NCBI GenBank assembly: GCA_030611765.1 | Contig: JAUWPE010000007.1 | Span: 1-41,778, forward strand | Direction: 5' to 3' | Length of the DNA stretch: 41,778 nucleotides | From: Candidatus Cloacimonadota bacterium | Lineage (GTDB): Bacteria > Cloacimonadota > Cloacimonadia > JGIOTU-2 | Shown here: positions 17,024-24,131 of the stretch, one piece after another | How the letters are laid out: each line of letters begins with the position of its first letter | Position numbering within the stretch: position 1 is the stretch's first letter | Translations under genes and position numbers: made by a program | The notes under the pieces: generated by a model | Told to the model about the DNA's origin: nothing | The model's database searches: none | The model's input: the letters and a program-made list of their open reading frames with translations, nothing else

Positions 17024-18100
17024 ATGCCCGATTTCCGTATTCTGGTAATCAATCCCGGCTCAACATCGACAAAAATTGCAGTTTTTGATAATGACAAAGA
17101 AGTCTTTAAAAAAACACTCAACCACAAACCGGAAGAACTCTCACCATTTGAAGAATTGATCGATCAGTTCGAGTTCAGAAAAAATATCGTTGAGGAAGCT
17201 CTTGAAGAAAACAATATTCACGTTGATTCTCTCGATGCGGTTGTAGGTCGAGGAGGTTTATTGCGACCAGTCCCAAGTGGAGTTTTCAAGATAAGTGAGA
17301 AAATGCTTGCTGATCTGAAAGATCCGACAATCTGGGGAAGAGTTCATGCATCAAATCTGGGTGCTTTTATCGCCAAATCAATCGCTGACGAACTGAACAT
17401 TCCATGCTTTATTGCTGATCCCATTACTGTTGACGAAATGGAAGATGTTGCACGGATCTCAGGTGTGCCGGGAATAGTCAGGCAAAGTCTTTTTCATGCG
17501 CTCAACATAAGAGCGATTTCCCGTAAAACCGCAAAAGAACTCAACAAAGCTCTCACCGACTGTAATTTGATCGGTGTTCATATGGGTGGCGGTATCAGTG
17601 TGGCAGCTATCAAAAAAGGGAAAGTTGTGGATGTAAATAATGCACTCCTTGGAATGGGACCTTTCTCACCGCAAAGAGCAGGTGCACTTCCTCTCAGCGG
17701 AGTCATTGATATGTGTTTTTCCGGCGAATATACAAAATCGGAGATCGAAAAAACATTCACCAAAACAAGCGGTTTGATAGGTTATCTTGGCACAGATAAT
17801 GATATTGAGATCGAAAAGCAGGTTGAAAAGGGAAATGATAAATATCGCCAAATACTTGAGGCAATGGCGTATCAGGTTTCGAAAGAAATCGGCGCTTATG
17901 CAACAGTACTCAAAGGTAAAGTTGATGCGATTTACCTTACCGGCGGACTCGCTTATGACAAATTCCTTACTGGATGGATCAAAGAACGGACATCCTTCAT
18001 TGCCCCAATTTATATATTCCCGGGTGAAGGTGAAATGGAAGCGCTTGCTGGTGCTGGGCTGCGAGTTTTGAAGAAAGAAGAGAAACCCAAAAGTTACTAA
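17024..18100 (+). CDS. buk: Butyrate kinase
   Basis: Converts butyryl phosphate and ADP to butyrate and ATP (or the reverse), or acts on a branched-chain analogue. It has the acetokinase/ASKHA fold: N-terminal phosphate loop 'VINPGSTSTKIAVF' (8-21), 'VVGRGGLLRPVPSG' typical of Buk, 'VHMGGGISVAAIKKGKVVDVNN' and the C-terminal 'YLTGGLAYDKF' and 'FPGEGEMEALAGAG' blocks. Length 358 is normal. A perfect AGGAGG box precedes the ATG. It is monocistronic here: no phosphotransbutyrylase (ptb) gene lies next to it. It suggests substrate-level phosphorylation in fermentation of amino acids or acids, in line with the EtfA gene at 37.6-38.8 kb. Confidence 0.95.
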   Translation: MPDFRILVINPGSTSTKIAVFDNDKEVFKKTLNHKPEELSPFEELIDQFEFRKNIVEEALEENNIHVDSLDAVVGRGGLLRPVPSGVFKISEKMLADLKDPTIWGRVHASNLGAFIAKSIADELNIPCFIADPITVDEMEDVARISGVPGIVRQSLFHALNIRAISRKTAKELNKALTDCNLIGVHMGGGISVAAIKKGKVVDVNNALLGMGPFSPQRAGALPLSGVIDMCFSGEYTKSEIEKTFTKTSGLIGYLGTDNDIEIEKQVEKGNDKYRQILEAMAYQVSKEIGAYATVLKGKVDAIYLTGGLAYDKFLTGWIKERTSFIAPIYIFPGEGEMEALAGAGLRVLKKEEKPKSY

Positions 18101-18220
18101 ATACCAAATAGAAAAAATCTTTCATTAGATAATGCCCTTAAAGTCTTAAAAAATAATTAAAACTGGACTGCAAAAGTTGTCATATCATATTGTATGTTTT
18201 ACTAAAATGTGAGGAACTAT

Positions 18221-19219
18221 ATGTGTAATGAAAGTATTAAGTATGATATTACATTTATATGTAGACGTGGTAAAGATCATTTTGCTGAGCCTATTCTTTC
18301 CGAATTGGCAAAAACATACACAATTCAGTATTTATATCCCGAGCATAAAAGGGATTTATTATTAAATCAGATAAAAGGAAAAATAATTTGGGTTGAGTGG
18401 GCGCATAAATTTGCTAAAATAGTTTCAAAAAAGAAATGGAAAAATAAGAAAGTCTTTGTTCGTTTGCATCGTTATGAAATTGATACAGATTATATGAAAA
18501 AAATCAAATGGCAAAATATTGATAAGATAATTTTTGTTAATAAAAACTTTGAGAAGCAGTTTACAGAAAATATCAATTCTAAGGTTGAGACAGTTACGAT
18601 CACTAATGCGCTTTCAATCAGCGACTTCCCAATGCGCCAGATAAAAAATACTAAAAAACTTTTCTCTTATAGTATAGCTTTCTTGCCATGGAAAGGCTAT
18701 CTTGAACTGTTAGACTCTTTTGCAAAATTACTCATCAGAGATAATTCCTTTCATTTGAGTATTCTGGCAAGAAAACCTCAAACAAATTTAGAAGGTTCAT
18801 ATATAGGACAAATTAATAGTCGTTTACAAACTTTGAGGCTTAAAAATTTTGTCACCAAGATTGAGCGAGAGAATATTACTGATTTTGTCAAGGATAGGAA
18901 GAACATTTCTGATTGCTTATCTCAACATGATGCTATTATTAGTTTTAGTAAAAAGGAGTCCTTCCATTATGCCTTTGCTGAGGGTCTTCTCAGTGGATTA
19001 CAAGGCTTCTATAATGCCTGGGAGAATCCTTTGGTCAAAGAATTTTGGAGTAAATGGGGATATAATTCAGAAGATGATATGATCGCAGGTATTTTGCAAT
19101 GGAGTAATTTATCACTTAAAGATAAAGAAAAAATAGTTCAAGAAAATAGAAATTATGTAATTAAAAATTTTGGTACAAATAATATTGCAAAAGTTTATGA
19201 AAATGAATTCTTCAGTTAA
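18221..19219 (+). CDS. Glycosyltransferase, GT4-like (GT-B fold)
   Basis: 332 residues. I chose ATG 18221, preceded by GAGGA at 5 bases; an in-frame GTG at 18209 would overlap that box and is less likely. The N-terminal half reads 'DITFICRRGKDHFAEPILSELAKTY…LYPEHKR'; the C-terminal half has a GT-B donor-site pattern ('FLPWKGYLELLDSFAKLL', then 'DAIISFSKKESFHYAFAEGLLSGL'), where SKKESF…AEGL corresponds to the E-x7-E region of GT4 enzymes. No membrane segment. It is the first gene of the surface-glycan locus and overlaps the next gene. Lys/Ile/Asn content is very high. Sugar specificity cannot be inferred. Confidence 0.72.
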   Translation: MCNESIKYDITFICRRGKDHFAEPILSELAKTYTIQYLYPEHKRDLLLNQIKGKIIWVEWAHKFAKIVSKKKWKNKKVFVRLHRYEIDTDYMKKIKWQNIDKIIFVNKNFEKQFTENINSKVETVTITNALSISDFPMRQIKNTKKLFSYSIAFLPWKGYLELLDSFAKLLIRDNSFHLSILARKPQTNLEGSYIGQINSRLQTLRLKNFVTKIERENITDFVKDRKNISDCLSQHDAIISFSKKESFHYAFAEGLLSGLQGFYNAWENPLVKEFWSKWGYNSEDDMIAGILQWSNLSLKDKEKIVQENRNYVIKNFGTNNIAKVYENEFFS

Positions 19220-20315
19220 AAATATCCTCTTCGTTCAGGACTCTTCTCCCTGCATCAGGACGATAAAAATCGCTTCAGCTTTGCAATCAAAAGGAATAAA
19301 TGTTCATCTGGCTCATCGTGAAAAAACTCCGGATGAAGTTTATGGTTATGGGAATTCCTCGTTTGAATCTATTGTTTCTTTACCAAAAAATGATCTTAAA
19401 GCGGTCGAAATCATTAAGTCACTAATAAAGGAAGAAGAAATAGATTTGCTCCATTATCACAATTTCCCGGATAAATTGGGAGCAAAATTGATTCGATCAA
19501 AATTATTAATTCCAATAATATATGATCAGCATGATTTTTTTTCCGAAAAGAAAAAGTTATCAGAAAAAAAACTGTCGTATGAAAAAATCTGTAATGAAGA
19601 GAATGATGGAGCAGTTTATATAACTGAAAACTATAAACAACTTGTCTCTGAAAAATACAAAATTAATCCTAACAACTTAATATTTCCTAATTACGGACTT
19701 TCCTGGCTGATTCTTAAAGAGGAAGAATTTTTACCGAAATTATCAGATTCAGATAATAATATCCATTTGGTTTACGTCGGATTGATAACTCAACACAAAA
19801 ACAAAGTTCGGAACATGCTGAAAATTTTTGAACGGCTGACAAAAAGAGGATTTATCATCCATGTTTACTCGACCAGAAACAAAAAGTATAAAAAATACAG
19901 GAAGATCAAGAATGTCATAATTCATCGGCAACTTCCTATCTCGATGTTGATTAAGGAAATAAGTCAATATGATTTTGGCATTGCTTTTTTGAATTACGAA
20001 CTCGCTGATAAAAAAAAGATTGATGAGATCAAATTTGGATTCTGGAACAAAATGTATGATTATCTGATGGCAGGAATTCCGGTTCTGACAATAGATTTGT
20101 TCAAAGATATGTCGGATTTTATCAAATCAAATGATTTCGGAATTTCTGTTAAAGACATCTCGGAAATTACTCCTGAATTTTTAAAGAAGCAGGATTTAAA
20201 AAGTATTTTGTATCAAATTCTACAGAATCGGGAAAAATGGACAATGGAAAATCAAATTCAAAGAACAATAGATTTTTATCAGAAAACACTGGAGAAATTT
20301 CATGCGAAAAAATAA
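19197..20315 (+). CDS. Glycosyltransferase, GT4-like (GT-B fold)
   Basis: About 372 residues from ATG 19197 (19203 is an alternative); both starts overlap the end of the preceding gene, so translation is coupled. The N-terminal domain has 'NILFVQDSSPCIRTIKIASALQSKG' and 'DLLHYHNFPDKLGAKLI…IIYDQHDFFS'; the C-terminal domain has 'LVYVGLITQHKNKVRNMLKIFERL' and 'FGFWNKMYDYLMAGIPVLT', the usual donor-binding end of GT4 enzymes. It is likely soluble or peripheral at the inner membrane and adds one sugar to a lipid-linked or LOS-core acceptor. It overlaps the downstream GT2 gene by 14 bases. Confidence 0.78.
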   Translation: MKMNSSVKNILFVQDSSPCIRTIKIASALQSKGINVHLAHREKTPDEVYGYGNSSFESIVSLPKNDLKAVEIIKSLIKEEEIDLLHYHNFPDKLGAKLIRSKLLIPIIYDQHDFFSEKKKLSEKKLSYEKICNEENDGAVYITENYKQLVSEKYKINPNNLIFPNYGLSWLILKEEEFLPKLSDSDNNIHLVYVGLITQHKNKVRNMLKIFERLTKRGFIIHVYSTRNKKYKKYRKIKNVIIHRQLPISMLIKEISQYDFGIAFLNYELADKKKIDEIKFGFWNKMYDYLMAGIPVLTIDLFKDMSDFIKSNDFGISVKDISEITPEFLKKQDLKSILYQILQNREKWTMENQIQRTIDFYQKTLEKFHAKK

Positions 20316-21069
20316 GATTTCAGCATTCATTCCCGTACAGGATGTTGAGGATATTATTGAGGATTGTCTCAAGTCGATAACATGGGTCGATGAGATTTTT
20401 ATTGTAGATGCTTTCAGCAAAGACAGAACAGTTGAGATTTGCCGGAAATTTCCTAATGTGAAGATCGTTCAGCACGAATATGAAAATTCCGGTGCACAAC
20501 GAACCTGGGGAATGCCAAAGGTTTCCAATGAATGGGTTCTGATCATCGATTCGGACGAAAGATGCACTCCTGAATTACAAACGGAGATCGAGAAAATCCT
20601 GGCAATGGATAAAATTCCATTCGATGGATATTTGGTTTATTTGAAGACAAAATTTTTGGGAAAGATCCAAAATCATGATCGTAATCTCGGCTATCAGGGA
20701 ATGCGTTTGGTGAGAAGAGAATCATACAAAGAATACAATTTGCGAAGCGTTCATTCAACACTCGATATTAAAAATCGATCAAGAATTAAAAATAAAGATG
20801 CTTATATAATTCATATTCCAATTCGAGATTTTAAATCTCATTGGAATAAAATGGTTCGTTACGCAACCTGGCAAGCAAACGATATGTTTAATAAAGGGAA
20901 AAAAGCCAATCTGTTTCATTTCATTTTCAGACCCTCTTATAAGTTTCTTTATCATTATTTTATTAGATTGGGTTTTTTGGATGGAATTCGGGGTTTGATC
21001 CTTTGTTCGGTTGCGTCCATTTCAGTGTTTATGAAGTATTATAAATTGTTTATAATGAGAAATAAATGA
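20302..21069 (+). CDS. Glycosyltransferase family 2 (WaaE/KdtX-like)
   Basis: GT-A enzyme of 255 residues. The N-terminal 'ISAFIPVQDVEDIIEDCLKSITWVDEIFIVDAFSKDRT' (in two blocks, 6-24 and 25-43) and the DSDE metal site (83-86, in VLIIDSDERCTPEL) match the GT2 family; the overall pattern, with 'GAQRTWGMPKVSNEWVL', is closest to the WaaE/KdtX LOS-core beta-glucosyltransferases. A hydrophobic C-terminal patch ('FLYHYFIRLGFLDGIRGLILC') may bind the membrane. It overlaps the upstream GT4-like gene by 14 bases and a 20-codon ORF by ATGA at its stop. Confidence 0.85.
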   Translation: MRKNKISAFIPVQDVEDIIEDCLKSITWVDEIFIVDAFSKDRTVEICRKFPNVKIVQHEYENSGAQRTWGMPKVSNEWVLIIDSDERCTPELQTEIEKILAMDKIPFDGYLVYLKTKFLGKIQNHDRNLGYQGMRLVRRESYKEYNLRSVHSTLDIKNRSRIKNKDAYIIHIPIRDFKSHWNKMVRYATWQANDMFNKGKKANLFHFIFRPSYKFLYHYFIRLGFLDGIRGLILCSVASISVFMKYYKLFIMRNK

Positions 21070-21128
21070 ATTTTAAAGACCTTACAAAAGAAGTCATTGC
21101 GGAAATCTTCAACCTTAAACAATTATGA
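21066..21128 (+). CDS. 20-codon mini-ORF bridging the GT2 and GT9 genes
   Basis: An ATG at 21066 overlaps the GT2 stop (ATGA) and a TGA at 21126-21128 overlaps the ATG of the GT9 gene (21125). The peptide begins MNFKDLTKEV and ends IFNLKQL. Both overlaps are exact, so the short frame would carry ribosomes across an otherwise untranslated 55-base gap. It may be a translational-coupling peptide or the scar of a deleted gene whose first codons remain. No family is recognisable. It is too short for standard gene callers. Confidence 0.45.
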   Translation: MNFKDLTKEVIAEIFNLKQL

Positions 21129-22111
21129 AAAGAATTCTCTTGATCCAACACGGTGCAATCGGTGATGTCCTGATGTGCACTCCAGCAGTTCGGGCTTTAA
21201 GGAAACATTTACCGGAAGCTGAAATAACTTTTCTTGTTGGAAATAAGGCTTTTGATGCAGTTCGTCATAATCCCAACATCGACAAATTCATTGTCCCGAA
21301 TTTGCAAATGCACTTCCTCAAATACTTGATTTATCTTTTCGGATTTGTTTTTTCCAGATATGATATTGTGATAGATTTTCAACAGAATCCGAGATCTGCA
21401 TTGATCACTTTTCTGACTTTTGTAAAAAAGAGGATCTCTTTCACAGAAAGGCACAGGAATTATGCTTATAATATTAAGATCGGACCTATCAATACTCAAA
21501 TTTATGCAGCGATAAATAAATTAAAATTGCTGCAACCTCTTGGTATAAATGAATCTGATGATTTCCTGCCCGAATTATTCATAACCGATAAAGAGAAAAA
21601 ATGGGCAGAAAAATTGTGGCATGATCTCAATTTTCAAAAGCAAGATTTGATAATCGCTCTTTCGCCTGTCAGTATCAAATCTTATCGTTTATGGGATCCG
21701 AAAAATTTCGCTCAAATCTGCGATTTTCTAATCGGCAAATATCAGGCAAAGATCGTGTTTACGTGGGGTCCCGGAGAATTTCACATTATAAAAACTATTC
21801 AACAGAATATGAATAATAAAATCGAGATCAACTACAAAATTTCAAATATCAAACAACTGAAAGCTATATTTGAAAGATCATCTCTTTTTCTCGGAAATGA
21901 TAATGGTCCAAGACATATTGCTATCACATGCGGAATTCCTACTATCGGAATTTTCAGTCATATTTATGCTTATCACTGGACTCCGCCGGGAATGGAAAAA
22001 CATCTGGCGATCCAACCGGAAATTCCGGGAATCAAAAATCTGAAAGTTGAAACCGTGATCGAAAAAATTGAAAAATTTATGGAAAAATTTCAAAGGAATA
22101 GAGATTTATAG
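21125..22111 (+). CDS. Glycosyltransferase family 9 (heptosyltransferase-like)
   Basis: 328 residues with GT9 signatures: 'RILLIQHGAIGDVLMCTPAVRALRK' at the N-terminus (acceptor domain, as 'R.LGDV..T..l') and 'FLGNDNGPRHIAITCGIPTIGIFS' near residue 260-283, the ADP-heptose-binding 'D.G..H.A..LG.P' region with Asn-Gly in place of Ser-Gly. Such enzymes add heptose to the LOS inner core from the cytoplasmic side. The first codon overlaps the stop of the mini-ORF. Whether the donor is ADP-heptose is not certain; no heptose synthesis genes are in the window. Downstream, 179 bases without a plus-strand gene separate it from the phosphotransferase gene. Confidence 0.85.
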   Translation: MKRILLIQHGAIGDVLMCTPAVRALRKHLPEAEITFLVGNKAFDAVRHNPNIDKFIVPNLQMHFLKYLIYLFGFVFSRYDIVIDFQQNPRSALITFLTFVKKRISFTERHRNYAYNIKIGPINTQIYAAINKLKLLQPLGINESDDFLPELFITDKEKKWAEKLWHDLNFQKQDLIIALSPVSIKSYRLWDPKNFAQICDFLIGKYQAKIVFTWGPGEFHIIKTIQQNMNNKIEINYKISNIKQLKAIFERSSLFLGNDNGPRHIAITCGIPTIGIFSHIYAYHWTPPGMEKHLAIQPEIPGIKNLKVETVIEKIEKFMEKFQRNRDL

Positions 22112-22143
22112 GTGAATTAATCATGAGCAAACCTTTATCCTGT

Positions 22144-22266
22144 CTATTTTAAAAAGATGTACTTCAGCTCTATTCTCCAACGATCAGGCATCTTATTATT
22201 GATAATACCCTTCATGAAAAATGAATCTTTATTGACATTAAATAAATGATTTTTCTTTTCAATTGA
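22144..22266 (-). pseudogene. Possible remnant of an outer-membrane protein C-terminus
   Basis: A 40-codon open stretch on the minus strand between two plus-strand genes, bounded by stops and with no proper start. Its translation contains 'NVNKDSFFMKGIINNK' followed by 'MPDRWRIELKYIF', which looks like the last beta-strands of an outer-membrane barrel with the terminal aromatic residue followed by LK and a stop. It may be a gene fragment left by a deletion. Short length means chance is possible. Confidence 0.3.
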
Positions 22267-22290
22267 TTAAATCGAACACATGAAGGAAAC

Positions 22291-23385
22291 ATGTATAAAA
22301 TTCTTTTTGATATAACGCAAGAATATTATTGGCCCAGTTTAAAGCCGGTATATGAACAGTATGCTCATGATAAGCATTACCAATTATTTTTCAGAATTGG
22401 TAAAAACCAAAAAAGATTCCTCTACTTCTTTCTCATCTCACAGAAAAAAAGGATTGAAAGAATATTTTCTAAACTGGGATATCGTATAACGAATAATACC
22501 AATTGCTTTGATGTTGTTTTCTGTGGCTCTCCTTTAACTAAGCCCGAAAATTATGGAACGGCAATACTCTGTAATGTTGATCATGGACCCGGCATCAAGA
22601 CTCTCAGATACAGGCATTTTCTGAAACAGCCCGACACACATTATCATTGCTTCATCGAAGGTCAATATCGTATTGACAAATTTAAAAAATATGGCTTAGA
22701 TAAAATAGAATTCCTCCATGATGTCGGCTTGCCAAAACTTGATGTGTTATTTGACGGTACTTACAAGAGAGAGACGCTTATTAAAGAATACAATCTTGAT
22801 CCGAAGAAAAAAATCATACTCTACGCTCCGTCATATAAGCCAACATCAATTTTTACTATTGGTAAAGAGGTTGTTTCCCTTTCACGTAAATATAATCTTA
22901 TTGTTAAATTACATCCCTACAGTTGGAGTGGGAAATATGCATCCCATTCTCAGCATAGATTTTTTGAAAAACTCAAAACAGAATATCCCGATTTCATGTT
23001 AGTACCTAAAGAACATCATAATATCCTTCCCTACATTTTCATTGCAGATACAATGATAAGCGACGGCTCAAGCGTGATTAATGAATTTCTTGCTTTGGAG
23101 CGCTGCGGTATTATTGTTGATCTTCCTGACGATTCCTTAAAGCATCATGACGGACAATCGATCCTTGAAGATAAATCTTCGGAATGGTTAAAGGATTCTT
23201 TCATTCATGTGACATCCGGTTCAGAGCTGGAAAATGCTGTTGAAGAATCACTCAATCCTTCAACTGAAAGAAAGAATAAGATAAAAAAAGACAAGGAATA
23301 TATATTTTCCTATACTGATTCCTCATCAGCCAGAAGAGTAAAAGAAACTATTGAAAAATTACTACAAAAAGGCAATCATAAATGA
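22291..23385 (+). CDS. CDP-glycerol:glycerophosphotransferase family protein (PF04464)
   Basis: Transfers an alcohol-phosphate unit (glycerol, ribitol or another polyol/amino-alcohol phosphate) from a CDP carrier to a glycan. Family features: 'AILCNVDHGPGIK' with the conserved HG, 'KIILYAPSYKP', 'LIVKLHPYSW' and the C-terminal 'ADTMISDGSSVINEFLALERCGIIVDLP' in two blocks (247-261, 262-274), where SDGSS-x4-E is the donor-site signature. Length 364 equals the catalytic domain alone, as in TagB-like enzymes. The next gene overlaps its stop by ATGA and encodes a cytidylyltransferase-type enzyme that could make its donor. Acts presumably at the cytoplasmic membrane on the glycan built by the neighbouring transferases. 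Confidence 0.85.
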   Translation: MYKILFDITQEYYWPSLKPVYEQYAHDKHYQLFFRIGKNQKRFLYFFLISQKKRIERIFSKLGYRITNNTNCFDVVFCGSPLTKPENYGTAILCNVDHGPGIKTLRYRHFLKQPDTHYHCFIEGQYRIDKFKKYGLDKIEFLHDVGLPKLDVLFDGTYKRETLIKEYNLDPKKKIILYAPSYKPTSIFTIGKEVVSLSRKYNLIVKLHPYSWSGKYASHSQHRFFEKLKTEYPDFMLVPKEHHNILPYIFIADTMISDGSSVINEFLALERCGIIVDLPDDSLKHHDGQSILEDKSSEWLKDSFIHVTSGSELENAVEESLNPSTERKNKIKKDKEYIFSYTDSSSARRVKETIEKLLQKGNHK

Positions 23386-24131
23386 CTTCCATCAAAACAG
23401 CGATAATACTTGCAGCAGGTCGCGGATCGAGATTGAAAGAACAAACTCTTGAAAAACCGAAACCGATGACTCTTGTGAATAAGGTTACTATAATCGACAA
23501 TCTAATCCAGGAATTACATAGTCAAAAAATAAAAGACATCGTAGTAGTTACAGGTTATATGTCAGATAAACTGGAAAAACATCTACAAGATTTCTATAAA
23601 GACACCAACATTATCTTCGTCGAAAATGAGCTCTATCATTCAACAAACAACATATATTCACTATGGCTGGCAAAAGACTATATGGAAAACGGATTCTTTT
23701 TATTTGAAGCTGATGTTTTTTGCGATGAATTCCTCATCCATGAATTAGTACATTCCCATCATCATAACCTGATCGTTGTAGATAAATTCCGAAAAGGTAT
23801 GGAAGGTACCGTAGTAGAACTAACCGATGATGGTTTGGTAAAGGAGATGTATTTAAAAAGACATCAAGGTGAAGGATTTTCATATTATCAAAAATACAAA
23901 ACAGTAAATTTCTACAAATTGAGCGGATATTATTCACAGAAATATCTTATTCCTAAAATGGAAAATCACATTAATCGTAATGACGTTAATGTATATTATG
24001 AACAGATCATTAAAGAGGATATCGACGAAGGACATTCATTTTATACATTAAAAACAGGTGATAATCGTTGGTGGGAGGTCGATACACCGGAGGATCTTGA
24101 AAAAACAAGATCAATGTTTAATGAAAAATAA
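23382..24131 (+). CDS. LicC-like nucleotidyltransferase (NTP-transferase family)
   Basis: Sugar-nucleotidyltransferase fold: 'IILAAGRGSRL' with the NTP loop (residues 8-18), 'EKPKPM' with Lys25/Lys27, 'FFLFEADVF' (metal site Asp111) and 'GDNRWWEVDTPEDLE' near the end (second metal Asp). The block 'YHSTNNIYSLWLAKDY' (85-100) is the hallmark of LicC/phosphocholine cytidylyltransferases and the related aminoethylphosphonate cytidylyltransferases, so CTP and a small phospho-alcohol or phosphonate are likelier substrates than a hexose phosphate. It overlaps the CDP-alcohol phosphotransferase by 4 bases. No choline kinase (licA) or LicD is present. The C11 peptidase starts within its last codons. 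Confidence 0.78.
   Translation: MTSIKTAIILAAGRGSRLKEQTLEKPKPMTLVNKVTIIDNLIQELHSQKIKDIVVVTGYMSDKLEKHLQDFYKDTNIIFVENELYHSTNNIYSLWLAKDYMENGFFLFEADVFCDEFLIHELVHSHHHNLIVVDKFRKGMEGTVVELTDDGLVKEMYLKRHQGEGFSYYQKYKTVNFYKLSGYYSQKYLIPKMENHINRNDVNVYYEQIIKEDIDEGHSFYTLKTGDNRWWEVDTPEDLEKTRSMFNEK

Noticed and set aside
18177-18208. Sigma70-like promoter (TTGTCA, TACTAA) before the glycan locus
   Set aside because: The -10 match is poor and the predicted start would lie almost at the start codon.
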